Assembly (NCBI GenBank): GCA_030639495.1 | Contig: DAOWCP010000004.1 | Coordinates: 1-52,222, forward strand | Source of the DNA: JAGLTN01 sp023135255 | Lineage (GTDB): Bacteria; Planctomycetota; Phycisphaerae; Sedimentisphaerales; Anaerobacaceae | DNA length: 52,222 nucleotides | Reading direction: 5' to 3' | In this document: positions 23,769-32,617 of the stretch, one piece after another | Numbering within the stretch: position 1 is the first letter of the stretch | Layout of the letters: the number at the start of each line of letters is the position of its first letter | Made by a program: the position numbers and the translations under genes | The notes under the pieces: model-generated | Database searches by the model: none | Told to the model about the DNA's origin: nothing | What the model saw: only the letters and a program-made list of their open reading frames with translations

Positions 23769-25112
23769 TTATTTAATCAGTTTAATGATTTGCTCAAGGT
23801 CATTTTCTGCTTCTATCGGTGCATTGCTGTATTGGCCCATTTTATCTTTATGATAGTTGACTGTGACGTTGGGGTCTTTCAATTGGTGACCTGTCAGAAC
23901 GCAGGCAACTCTTTCGTCTTTGCCGATAGTTCCGTCAGCCAGCAGATATTTCAGCCCGGCAATGGTTGCCGCAGAAGCTGGTTCGCAACCCAAACCGAAT
24001 TTGCCTATCAAAGCTTTGGCGTCGCGGATCTCATCGTCACTGACAGCCATCACAATGCCGTTACAAACGTCTATCGCTCGAAGACATTTTTTCAGGTTTA
24101 CAGGCCTGGATATCTCGATCGCTGAGGCTATAGTGTGCGGCGAATAATTCATCGCTGTAAGATTATCGTAATATTCGTTAATGATTTTTTCATCGACGTT
24201 GCCGTTGTTCCATGTGAGTTTTTTGTTATTTACCAGATCGGTAAGAGTATCGGCGCCATCGGCGTTGATGATCGCCAGCCTTGGTATTTTATTGATAAGG
24301 CCCAGCTCTTTTAGTTCAGCGAAAGCTTTGCCGAAAGCGCTTGAATTGCCAAGATTACCGCCCGGGACAACGATCCAGTCCGGAACTTCCCAACCAAGCT
24401 GTTCAATGATACGGTACATGATCGTTTTCTGTCCTTCAAGTCTGAATGGGTTCAGTGAATTGAGCAGATACAGCCCAAGCTTTGTGCAGACATCCTGAAC
24501 CTGCTTCATGCAGTCATCAAAATCACCCTGTATCTGGATGGTGTTTGCTCCGTAGTCCATTGCCTGACTAAGTTTGCCGAAAGCGATCCTGCCTGTGCCG
24601 ATAAACACAGTACACTTCATGCCACAGCTATGAGCGTATAACGCTACAGCCGCTGAAGTATTTCCCGTTGAAGCGCAGGCACATGATTTTGCATCTACCA
24701 TTACCGCATGACTAAATGCCGCGGTCATACCGTTATCTTTAAATGAGCCCGAAGGGTTCAAACCCTCATATTGCAGGAAAAGGCTTTTCGGGTTCATTGA
24801 GAGTTCTTTTGCTACGAGGCTGTTTTGCTGCAAAATCGTTTGACCTTCGCCGATAGAAACGCGGTATTTGTCTTCGCAGAAGTTTAGCAGATTTCTAAAC
24901 CGCCAGACGCCAGAAAAATCAAACCTGTTATCCCTGGTAGCCCATCTTTTGCTGAAATATGACATTTTGTGTGGGACCTCGATTTTATCCCAGTTGTATT
25001 TTATGTCCAGCAGGTCGCCGCAGTTGGGGCATTTGAACATCGCTTGGCCGCAATCAAATTCAGCAGCGCAGGCGGGATTTATACATTTCTGATAAGCTGT
25101 GTCATTAGCCAT
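23769..25112 (-). CDS. thrC: Threonine synthase
   Basis: 447 aa. An N-terminal zinc ribbon (Cys10, Cys15, Cys28, Cys31) precedes a fold-type II PLP domain. The PLP lysine is Lys125 in PSGSFKDNGMT; the phosphate-binding loop is VPGGNLGNSSAFGKA, and CACASTGNTSAAVALYA is the conserved substrate region. It converts O-phospho-L-homoserine to threonine. The N-terminal zinc ribbon and AdoMet-site-less length are typical of many deep-branching bacteria. GGAG lies 12 bases before the ATG. Genes for the earlier steps (hom, thrB) are not in the window. The phosphoesterase follows 26 nt downstream. Confidence 0.94.
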   Translation of the reverse strand: MANDTAYQKCINPACAAEFDCGQAMFKCPNCGDLLDIKYNWDKIEVPHKMSYFSKRWATRDNRFDFSGVWRFRNLLNFCEDKYRVSIGEGQTILQQNSLVAKELSMNPKSLFLQYEGLNPSGSFKDNGMTAAFSHAVMVDAKSCACASTGNTSAAVALYAHSCGMKCTVFIGTGRIAFGKLSQAMDYGANTIQIQGDFDDCMKQVQDVCTKLGLYLLNSLNPFRLEGQKTIMYRIIEQLGWEVPDWIVVPGGNLGNSSAFGKAFAELKELGLINKIPRLAIINADGADTLTDLVNNKKLTWNNGNVDEKIINEYYDNLTAMNYSPHTIASAIEISRPVNLKKCLRAIDVCNGIVMAVSDDEIRDAKALIGKFGLGCEPASAATIAGLKYLLADGTIGKDERVACVLTGHQLKDPNVTVNYHKDKMGQYSNAPIEAENDLEQIIKLIK

Positions 25113-25240
25113 TATTAAAGAAGCTCCTATTTTTAAGTTTCCTTAGAGATTTTTATTTTCAGCCTTTCATTATAACGAAAAGCAAAGCCTTTTGGTATAG
25201 AAAACATTGAGGAGAGCTCTAAAAATTGCAGTTGTGCAAA

Positions 25241-25984
25241 TTAGCGATTGATTTTTTCGATGAGCGTGGGCAATTCTGTGATTTTTTGGATTTTGTGAGC
25301 ATTTGGCGGGCAGGTTTTGCCTTCATTGGTGTAGGCCTGTTTCAATGCTGCTGACATATTCATTTTCAATGCCGGTGCAATATCTTTGTCGATCCTGTCG
25401 CCGACAAACATAATATTTTCGCATTTTTCACCGATTTTCTCAGCGGCATAGCGAAATATCTTTTTATCTGGTTTTCGCCAGGGCACCTGGTAAGAATACA
25501 ACACAAAATCGAAAAACCCATCCAGCCCCGCCTGCGACATGTGCTTATCAAGTGAAAGAGCTGTGACAAACGTATTTGAAACAATCCCTAACTTGAGCTG
25601 CATCTGTTTAAGTTTGCTGAGAGTCTCTTTTATGTTCTCTTCCGGATGCCCAAACTTTTTCAAAGGCTCATACCAAAGCTCAGCAAGCTTTTGCCATTGA
25701 GTTTCATCAAGTTTGTAGTTTTGCTTTTTACCGATTTTTTTCAGCAGTTCAAGAGAATCGAAATCGTTGCCGGTAATATCAGAAACAAACGTACGCCACC
25801 TTATCGCAAGGAAATTGCGGAAAGTATATTTTTTCAAACTGCCGACAGATTGCCCCGCTTTTTTTAAGAAGTTATATGTACCCTTTGCACCTTCTTTAAA
25901 GACAGCGCTAACGTCAACTTCCCCGAAGTTCAGCAAAGTATCGCCAAGGTCAAACAAAACTGCGTTTATTTTTTTCTTTGACAA
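25241..25984 (-). CDS. HAD family hydrolase
   Basis: 247 aa, from a TTG start (25984) five bases after the upstream gene's stop. Motif I is AVLFDLGDTL: the nucleophile Asp is present, but the +2 acid of the usual DxD is Gly with Asp at +3, a variant seen in part of this superfamily. Motif II is IVSNT, motif III the Lys in WRKPDKKIF, motif IV FVGDRIDKDI. A four-helix C1 cap fills residues about 20-110. Likely a small-molecule phosphatase; substrate unknown. Tight coupling with the DRE-TIM acyltransferase upstream suggests a shared transcript. Confidence 0.85.
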   Translation of the reverse strand: MSKKKINAVLFDLGDTLLNFGEVDVSAVFKEGAKGTYNFLKKAGQSVGSLKKYTFRNFLAIRWRTFVSDITGNDFDSLELLKKIGKKQNYKLDETQWQKLAELWYEPLKKFGHPEENIKETLSKLKQMQLKLGIVSNTFVTALSLDKHMSQAGLDGFFDFVLYSYQVPWRKPDKKIFRYAAEKIGEKCENIMFVGDRIDKDIAPALKMNMSAALKQAYTNEGKTCPPNAHKIQKITELPTLIEKINR

Positions 25985-25989
25985 TCGTA

Positions 25990-27318
25990 TTATTTTTCCT
26001 GCGGCATGTTACTGCCGAACGCTTCTTTCATCCAGTTAAACATCTCTTTATCAGAAATAGCTGAAACTCTGTTAGCGATGTATTCGGTATCGATCTTGTC
26101 TTTGATCGCTGTTACTCGCGGGTCATGTTTTGCAACAGTGATATCAAACCTGGCTTCGATCCAGTGCTTAATGCCCGCAGCACCTGTTTTATCCGTAATA
26201 GCAACGCTCAAGGGCCTGTTAAGCAGATTGTCAGTATCAAAGCAATTGTATATTTCTTCGTTTTTCAAAAGACCGTCAGCGTGAATACCTGCACGGGTGA
26301 CGTTAAAGTCACTGCCTACCAGCGGATAATTGTGCGGAATATTAAAACCGAGTTCTTTATTCGCATATTTTGCCAGTTCTGTTATCGCAGTATAATTGAT
26401 CTGTTTGTTTGTACCTTTAAGCTGAGCATGTTCAATTATAATACCTTCCATCGGAGGATTTCCGGTTCTTTCACCGACGCCGAAAATAGAACAGTTGGCA
26501 GCGGCGCATCCATAAAGCCACGCAGCAGCTGCATTAACTTCCACTTTATGGAAGTCATTATGCCCATGCCATTCAAGCCACTCTGTCGGTACGCCTATCT
26601 CACGGAGTCCAGCGACGAGTTTCGGAACACTCCTCGGCAGTTCAACGCCAACATAAGGCAAACCAAATCCAAGAGTATCACAAAGACGAATCTTAACCGG
26701 GCTGTCATATTCTTTTGAAAGCTTCATAAGCTCATTCGCAAATGGAAGCACAAAGCCTTCGTAATCAGCTCTCGTAACATCTTCAAAGTGACATCTTGGT
26801 ATCACACCACTGTCGAGAGCAGCCTTTGCAACGTGGAGATATTTTTCCAATGCCTGGGCGCGTGTCTTACGCAGTTTGAGGAAAATGTGATAGTCACTTG
26901 CAGAAGTTAAAATACCGGTTTCCTTCAGCCCCATTCGTGTAACGAGCTTAAAGTCTGCCGGTACCGCCCTGATCCAACCGGTAACTTCCGGAAATTTATA
27001 GCCCCGTTCCTGACACAATTCAACAGCTTTCCTGTCCCTGTCTGAATAGAGGAAGAATTCGCACTGACGTATCAAACCGGTGCCGTTATCAATCTCATGC
27101 ATCAGGTCATATATCCTCAGGATTTGCTGGGGAGTATATGGAGGCCTGGACTGCTGACCGTCACGGAAAGTCGTATCTGTGATCCAGATATCTTCCGGCA
27201 TGTTATATTCAACTTTTTTGTTGTCAAATTTCACTCTCGGAAAATCGCTGTAAGGGAAAGTATCCCGATAAAGATTCGGCTTACTTACATCTTGCAGTTC
27301 TAAATTTTTTTCAGTCAT
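25990..27318 (-). CDS. DRE-TIM acyltransferase, LeuA/homocitrate synthase-like; candidate (Re)-citrate synthase
   Basis: 442 aa. The DRE-TIM signature is ITDTTFRDGQQSRPPY (46-61); metal ligands include EWHGHNDFHKVEVNAAA (about 247-263, HGHND) and the loop FGVGERTGNPPMEGI. This family condenses acetyl-CoA or another acyl-CoA with a 2-oxo acid. The LeuA allosteric domain is missing; the C-terminus (about 360-440) is shorter and different. The sequence style (QSRPPYTPQQI, GLIRQCEFFLYS, TGWIRA) resembles a branch that, from memory, includes the clostridial (Re)-citrate synthase, so citrate formation in an anaerobe is a plausible role; isopropylmalate or homocitrate synthase are alternatives. GGAG precedes the ATG. 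Confidence 0.8.
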   Translation of the reverse strand: MTEKNLELQDVSKPNLYRDTFPYSDFPRVKFDNKKVEYNMPEDIWITDTTFRDGQQSRPPYTPQQILRIYDLMHEIDNGTGLIRQCEFFLYSDRDRKAVELCQERGYKFPEVTGWIRAVPADFKLVTRMGLKETGILTSASDYHIFLKLRKTRAQALEKYLHVAKAALDSGVIPRCHFEDVTRADYEGFVLPFANELMKLSKEYDSPVKIRLCDTLGFGLPYVGVELPRSVPKLVAGLREIGVPTEWLEWHGHNDFHKVEVNAAAAWLYGCAAANCSIFGVGERTGNPPMEGIIIEHAQLKGTNKQINYTAITELAKYANKELGFNIPHNYPLVGSDFNVTRAGIHADGLLKNEEIYNCFDTDNLLNRPLSVAITDKTGAAGIKHWIEARFDITVAKHDPRVTAIKDKIDTEYIANRVSAISDKEMFNWMKEAFGSNMPQEK

Positions 27319-27492
27319 AATTTTTTATCTCCATTTATCGCTTTAAGTACAGCGATTTCTCTAAGTTGTTATATTACAAGGGTTAAAGTACTTACGCTAG
27401 TTCTGTGCAAAAGTTACAATCTTCTATACTCAAAGCATTATACATATTTTAAGGTTTTTGTAAACAAGCTTTTAGGCAAGCAGTTTTGCTGT

Positions 27493-28854
27493 CTATTCCT
27501 TGTTTTTTAATTTTTCCTTCAGGGCCTCAAGGTCTTCAGCACCAACAGCGGGCTCACCCAGCAGCTTTTTGACTCTTATCAATTGTTTTTTAGCCCTTAA
27601 TACAACCGTTCTGTTGTTGCTGAAATCTTTTATCAGCGTTTCAAGCTGTTCTTTTGCTTTTTCAAATTCTTTAGTCTTCATATACGAACGCGCCAGGTAA
27701 GTTCTTGCTTTGGCTACATCTTTATCCTTAGTATCTGGATTTTCCGCTACTGAGAGGTAAATCTCAATTGCTTCTTCCATTTTTCTTCCTCTTTCCAGCG
27801 TAATAGCTTTTCTGATTAACTGGGCTGCTGGAACACTGTTGACATCAGGCACCGGCTTAACAACAGCATCATTTGCGTCAGCCTTTTCCTGTTGCGGGGG
27901 GAGGTTTGTCATCAAATCCTGAAGCTGTTTGTTTCTATCGTTCTTAGGTTGTTTTTTGGCAAGCCCATCGAGTTCTGCGTAAAGCTTATCCTTCATCGCG
28001 GGGAACTTTGCCTTAGCTGCCTGCATCTCAGCTTTGTAATCAAATAATGCTTTATCAGCTTTTTCAACAGTGACAGATACCGGCGCAGCTTCGCCGAAGA
28101 ACATTTCGTTCATTTTCATCTGATCGGGATTTTGCATGGGGTCGTTACCTTTTTTTATCATCTCTTTCAGGTAAGCCTCATCAGCCATCAATAAATCCAT
28201 TGCTTTTATGGCCTTTTCGCCGTCAAAGCCTATCTGGACGGTGTTTTCATCAACTTTGGTAAAGTTTGAAGTTTTAGTAATTTTGCCCGGCAGATGCAGA
28301 GTTGAATCAAACTTCATGTCTTTGACAAGGCTTTGCGTCATTATCTTACCCTGCTGATAGCCCATCTTGGCCATCTTTACTTGCTCGTCGATCTGCTCAT
28401 CTGTGAGTTTTGGTGCAGCAGTGTTTTTATCAGGGGCCTGACCTGTGTCAGCGACAAATTCAATAGTTATTTTATCGCCGGTTTTGGTAAATTTAATTTC
28501 AGGTTTTTTTGACTTTTTAACAGATTTGTCTAATATCACTTTGTTGATATCGGAAAAATATCCTGTCGCTTCTATATGTGCTCTGCCATCTTCTAATTTT
28601 TTGTATGAGACGTCTTTCCAGGTGTCGACTCCGCGGGAATTTTCAAGCAGTTTCTTTAACTTGTTCTTAATGTCTACCGTGGGAGCCGTCGTCGATTGCG
28701 TTCCCATCAAAGCACCTAAATCCATCGCTTTTAAATTAACGCTGTAAAAAATTTTTCCGCTGCCGTCAGGGTTTATAGTATACTCTTCTTTTTCATCTAT
28801 ACAGCCGGTTAAGGTAATCAAAGCTATTAAAAACAGCCATTTAATCATCTTCAT
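27493..28854 (-). CDS. Lipoprotein with C-terminal TPR-like repeats
   Basis: 453 aa. The signal MKMIKWLFLIALITLTGC has a lipobox (LTGC, Cys18), so the protein is lipid-anchored. The next part begins EEYTINPDGSGKIFYSVNL, a pattern seen in short secreted domains of unknown function, and continues with a mixed alpha/beta region to about 290. Residues about 345-440 contain two TPR-like helices pairs (KARTYLARSYMKTKEFEKAK). Such repeats usually mediate protein contacts. No enzyme motif was found. It is transcribed leftward, with a 410-bp divergent spacer upstream. Confidence 0.7.
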   Translation of the reverse strand: MKMIKWLFLIALITLTGCIDEKEEYTINPDGSGKIFYSVNLKAMDLGALMGTQSTTAPTVDIKNKLKKLLENSRGVDTWKDVSYKKLEDGRAHIEATGYFSDINKVILDKSVKKSKKPEIKFTKTGDKITIEFVADTGQAPDKNTAAPKLTDEQIDEQVKMAKMGYQQGKIMTQSLVKDMKFDSTLHLPGKITKTSNFTKVDENTVQIGFDGEKAIKAMDLLMADEAYLKEMIKKGNDPMQNPDQMKMNEMFFGEAAPVSVTVEKADKALFDYKAEMQAAKAKFPAMKDKLYAELDGLAKKQPKNDRNKQLQDLMTNLPPQQEKADANDAVVKPVPDVNSVPAAQLIRKAITLERGRKMEEAIEIYLSVAENPDTKDKDVAKARTYLARSYMKTKEFEKAKEQLETLIKDFSNNRTVVLRAKKQLIRVKKLLGEPAVGAEDLEALKEKLKNKE

Positions 28855-29264
28855 ATTTGCAAACTATCCTTTCTGATTCGATTCTTTATTTTCGTTGTGC
28901 ATACACACATATTACACTATCTATAACCTTGCAGATTGTAATATAATTTGCCTGCTTTAACAAGAGTTTTGATTTTAAACCTTAAGGGCATCTCTGAAAA
29001 TTCATTTTGTCAGTCAAGCGAATCTTTTTGGCTCTGGTCATCGTCAGACAAAAACCGCCTTATCTTCAGATAAAGCTGATTTATCTTCCTTGCCAGAAGC
29101 CAAAAATCTTCTACTTGCTGCTCAAAAGCAATTATCAGAACTACCCTTAATCTGTCCTGTATTTTTGTTTTTATCCATCCTTGAAAAAACAGCAGTAATA
29201 ATATAGTATTGGTGTGCTTTAAATGGCATGTAAATACGGATTTTGAGCCAGAGAAAGGCTTTAT
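28855..29264. other. Divergent intergenic region
   Basis: About 410 bp between the lipoprotein gene and the E2-domain gene, so it should hold both promoters; none stands out. On the plus strand a stop-free stretch of about 75 codons (28979-29206) lacks a start codon and any family likeness, and is in a different frame from the E2 gene. No lipoyl domain (DKA-type motif) remnant of a longer E2 was recognised. Confidence 0.4.
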
Positions 29265-29951
29265 TTGGAAAATTCAGCTTCAAAAAAAATACCGCTGACG
29301 AATATTCAGAAGACAATCGCCAAAAGAATGTCAGCTTCTAAGCATAATAAGCCTTGTTTTTACCTTGAAGCCAAGGCTGATATTACGGATTTGATGCACC
29401 TTCGCCCAAAGCTGAAAAAAATGTTAGGTGTCAAAATAACCACAAATTCGTTTTATATCAGCGCATTGGCACATGCCGTTGAAGAATTTCCCCGAATGGC
29501 CGGCAAAGTCGACGGCGACAGCATCACTCTCAGGGAAGATATAAACATCGGTTTTGCCGTTAATGCTCCTCATGGTCTGGTCGTTCCCGTTATTAAGCAC
29601 GCTGACCGGAAAAGCCTTGCTGATATCGCCAAAGAGGAAAAGCACCTTACCGAAAAAGCCCGCAGCCATCAATTGACTCTGGAAGATATGGCTGAGGAAA
29701 CTGTCGCTTTAAGCAACCTCGGCAGCTATGGTGTGGATTCTTTTATCGGGATTGTTCCTCCTCCTGCAAGCACAATACTATCTGTCGGCAACGCTTTTAA
29801 TACAGTTGTCCCCGGGCAGGGCGGCTTCAAAGCCCGCAAGATACTGTCCCTCACCCTGGCAGTTGACCACAGGATAATAGATTACTTCTATGCCGCGGAA
29901 TTTCTTTGCCATGTCAAAAAGCGTTTGGAAATGCCGCAAGAGCTTATTTAA
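29265..29951 (+). CDS. Stand-alone 2-oxoacid dehydrogenase acyltransferase (E2) catalytic domain
   Basis: 228 aa from a TTG start with GAGAAAGG six bases upstream. The whole chain equals the E2 catalytic domain (KIPLTNIQKTIAKRMSAS, NIGFAVNAPHGLVVPVIKHA, LSNLGSYGVDSFIGIVPPPA). The lipoyl and E1/E3-binding domains that normally precede it are absent. The active-site motif is VDHRIIDYF: His202 and Asp206 are kept, but the usual DG is DY. E2 domains build the core of pyruvate-type complexes; a lipoyl-free version could act as an ordinary acyltransferase or be structural. No E1 or E3 genes are nearby. The upstream 400 bp contain no remnant of the missing domains, so a recent truncation is unlikely. 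Confidence 0.8.
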   Translation: MENSASKKIPLTNIQKTIAKRMSASKHNKPCFYLEAKADITDLMHLRPKLKKMLGVKITTNSFYISALAHAVEEFPRMAGKVDGDSITLREDINIGFAVNAPHGLVVPVIKHADRKSLADIAKEEKHLTEKARSHQLTLEDMAEETVALSNLGSYGVDSFIGIVPPPASTILSVGNAFNTVVPGQGGFKARKILSLTLAVDHRIIDYFYAAEFLCHVKKRLEMPQELI

Positions 29952-30118
29952 TATCGCCTTAGCATTCAAATAGGTCAAATTTTACTTGTCTGATGCCCCT
30001 GCTGCCGATATACTCTGCTTTCGCAGCTTTTGGTGAACTTACAGTGGATTATTGGCGTAATTTACTTTATTAAATTGTTCTGAATTAAAAGTGAAACTTA
30101 AAATAAGGAGGTTTGTGA

Positions 30119-31606
30119 ATGTCTAATAACACAAAATTCAGGTCGGTCTGTCCGTTCACTATTAGTCGCAGAAATTTTTTAGCTTCAACAGCTGCAATGG
30201 CGGCAGCATCGCAAATGGGGCTGTTGGATTTTGCATCATCTGTTTTCGCTTCCGAAATACCTTCTACGCAAAAGTCAAAAATCAAAGTTGCTTTTATTCG
30301 TCCTAATGTTAGAAGGACCTGGCTTGGTTGGCCCGGTGCTGCGTATGACCAGGTGGGTATGCAGAAACAATATACCAAAGTTATCACCAAAGCCGCTAAA
30401 AAGATGGGCATCGACCTGGATATAGAAAACAAACCTCTCTACGATGAAAAAACCACCGCTGCCTTTTTAGACAGCGTTAAAAAAGATAAACCCGATGGCA
30501 TCTTAGTTACAAATATGAACCTTAACATGGGTTGGAACCACGCTGATAAAATGGCAAAGCCTCAAAACCGCAGCGATATTCCGATGGTTATTTTCAGCCC
30601 GGTAGGTTCTTCTTTTACGGGGCATCTTCAAAATACACGCAATATCGAAGGTTGTTTCGTTGGCGCGACAGCTGATCTTAACTGGCTTGGTACGGGACTT
30701 AGACTGCTTAACTCAATTCCGCAAATGGCAAGAACCAGGCTTTGTATTGCCTCAGGTGACAAGACTAATGATATAAAACTAAGACAAATTGGTACTACAC
30801 TGCACTACATTCCGGAAAGTAGATTTTCTGATGAACTGAAAAAAATAAAAACTACTAAGGAAATGAAAGCTATCGCTGATTATTATTCAAAAAATGCCCG
30901 CAAGATCGTAGAGCCGACCAAAGGCGATATTTTGGAAGCAGTAAGAAATTACATAGTCTGCAAAAAACTTATGGCAGATGAAAATTGTCATGGTTTTTCC
31001 ATGAACTGTCTTGGACTCGTAGGCAGTAAAACTATTCAGCCTCCATGTCTGGCATTTTCAAAATTGCGGGATGAAGGTATAGTTGGTTGCTGTGAAGCTG
31101 ATTGGCCCGCAGCGATTTCTTCAAGGCTTACTCATCTGTTGACTAACAGACCAGGCTTTATGCAGGACCCGGCTCCGGATACTGTGAATAATACTCTTGT
31201 CGGGGCTCACTGTACATGCGGTGCAAAGCTTAATGGTTTTGATAAGCCTGATGAGCCTTTTATTCTCAGAAGCCACAGCGAATCGGATCTTGGTGTTGCT
31301 CCGCAGGTACTTTGGAGGTTAGGCCAGAAGGTGACTGTTATGAAATATATCTGCCAGGGTTCGCCTTGGGATCCGCCTTTGGCAAAGCCTTATGAATTCT
31401 CAATGGTTATTGGAACAGGCACTGTCGTAGGCAATATTGACACGCCGCCTTCAGGTGGTTGCAGAACTTCTGTAGAATTGAAAATGGACGATATAAAAGA
31501 TACTCGTGACACAAAGGGATTCCATCAGTTGTTTATTTATGGCGATTACGAAAGAACGTTCAAAGCATATTGTCAGCTCGCAAAAATTAAAGCAGAACAT
31601 ATTTAA
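30119..31606 (+). CDS. Tat-exported protein with L-fucose/L-arabinose isomerase-like fold
   Basis: 495 aa. The ATG at 30119 has AAGGAGG at good spacing. The leader FTISRRNFLASTAAMAAASQ is a twin-arginine signal. The rest resembles the FucI/AraA-like superfamily: an N-terminal Rossmann-like part (KIKVAFIRPNVRR, DGILVTNMNLNMGW) and a C-terminal half with GFSMNCLGLVG, GIVGCCEADWPAAISSRL, DPAPDTVNNTLVGAHCTCG. Known members isomerise sugars in the cytoplasm; Tat export of such a fold is unusual and implies a periplasmic substrate. Fourteen bp downstream is an exported esterase, so the pair may act together on a carbohydrate. The catalytic residues cannot be confirmed from sequence alone. Confidence 0.65.
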   Translation: MSNNTKFRSVCPFTISRRNFLASTAAMAAASQMGLLDFASSVFASEIPSTQKSKIKVAFIRPNVRRTWLGWPGAAYDQVGMQKQYTKVITKAAKKMGIDLDIENKPLYDEKTTAAFLDSVKKDKPDGILVTNMNLNMGWNHADKMAKPQNRSDIPMVIFSPVGSSFTGHLQNTRNIEGCFVGATADLNWLGTGLRLLNSIPQMARTRLCIASGDKTNDIKLRQIGTTLHYIPESRFSDELKKIKTTKEMKAIADYYSKNARKIVEPTKGDILEAVRNYIVCKKLMADENCHGFSMNCLGLVGSKTIQPPCLAFSKLRDEGIVGCCEADWPAAISSRLTHLLTNRPGFMQDPAPDTVNNTLVGAHCTCGAKLNGFDKPDEPFILRSHSESDLGVAPQVLWRLGQKVTVMKYICQGSPWDPPLAKPYEFSMVIGTGTVVGNIDTPPSGGCRTSVELKMDDIKDTRDTKGFHQLFIYGDYERTFKAYCQLAKIKAEHI

Positions 31607-31620
31607 CCTGGGAAAACATC

Positions 31621-32529
31621 ATGACCAAAAAACCTGTGTATTTAATTTTGATCATATCCGTATTGACGTCGTTGTCTTTTGCGCAACAAGAAGAAGTGGT
31701 TTCTGCTTTTACAGTTGAACAGCTCTGGTCCGATGGTGCCCCAGGTGCTAAAGGCAGTACCGAAGACGATGAACCTACGCTGACGATTTATCTGCCACCC
31801 AAAGAAAAAGCTAACGGAACCGCTGTCGTGATTTGTCCGGGAGGCGGATACTGGGGGTTGGCAATGGACCATGAAGGTCATCAAGTTGCTAAGTGGTTGA
31901 ACTCTAACGGCATCGCAGCTTTCATTGTCAAATACCGTTGTAAGTCTATGGGCTATAGCCATCCGTATCCACTGCTCGACGCACAAAGAGCAATCCGAAC
32001 CGTGCGCAGCAGGGCAAAAGATTTTAACATCGACCCGTCAAAAATCGGTATAATTGGTTTTTCCGCGGGAGGCCATCTTGCTTCTACCGCCGGCACTCAC
32101 TTCGACGCGGGCAAAGCAGATGCAAAAGACGTCATCGACAAAGTCAGCTGCAGACCCGATTTTATGATACTCATCTATCCTGTTATCACAATGACCAAAG
32201 AATTCGGCCATAGCGGCTCTAAGAAAAATCTTCTAGGCGAAAATCCTGACGCCGAGCTTGCCAGGTCCATGTCGAGCGAATTGCAGGTGACATCTGAAAC
32301 TCCACCAACGTTTCTGGTTCATACCCGGGAAGATACTGGCGTGCCCACGGAGAACAGCATAAGTTTTTATCTGGCGCTGCAAAAAGCCAAAGTGCCCGCA
32401 GAACTGCACATTTTTAACAAGGGCGGACATGGCTATGGTTTGGCCGGTTATCTCACTACTGCATCCGCTTGGCCTGATATGTGTTTGGAATGGTTGAAAG
32501 ATACTAAATTGTTGGAAGAAAAAAAGTAA
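31621..32529 (+). CDS. Exported alpha/beta-hydrolase, acetylxylan-esterase-like
   Basis: 302 aa. Signal peptide MTKKPVYLILIISVLTSLSF is followed by an alpha/beta-hydrolase of the BD-FAE/esterase type. The oxyanion region is VVICPGGGYWGLAMDHEG, the nucleophile elbow is IGFSAGGHLAS (Ser in GFSAGG), and the acid and base are likely the Asp in HTREDTGVP and the His in KGGHGYGLAGY. Relatives in plant- and algal-polymer degraders deacetylate xylan or related glycans. It starts 14 nt after the sugar-isomerase-fold gene and is probably in the same operon. Periplasmic or surface deacetylation of sugars is inferred. Confidence 0.85.
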   Translation: MTKKPVYLILIISVLTSLSFAQQEEVVSAFTVEQLWSDGAPGAKGSTEDDEPTLTIYLPPKEKANGTAVVICPGGGYWGLAMDHEGHQVAKWLNSNGIAAFIVKYRCKSMGYSHPYPLLDAQRAIRTVRSRAKDFNIDPSKIGIIGFSAGGHLASTAGTHFDAGKADAKDVIDKVSCRPDFMILIYPVITMTKEFGHSGSKKNLLGENPDAELARSMSSELQVTSETPPTFLVHTREDTGVPTENSISFYLALQKAKVPAELHIFNKGGHGYGLAGYLTTASAWPDMCLEWLKDTKLLEEKK

Positions 32530-32617
32530 ATATTTTCATTGAATCGCTTACTAAAACCGAAATATAATGAATAAAAATAATTTTGTTAAATTGTAATTCT
32601 TACAAGGAGAACTAAAA

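Noticed and set aside
28979..29206. Open stretch of 75 codons upstream of the E2 domain, checked as a lost lipoyl domain
   Set aside because: No start codon, no DKA motif, and a different frame from the E2 gene.
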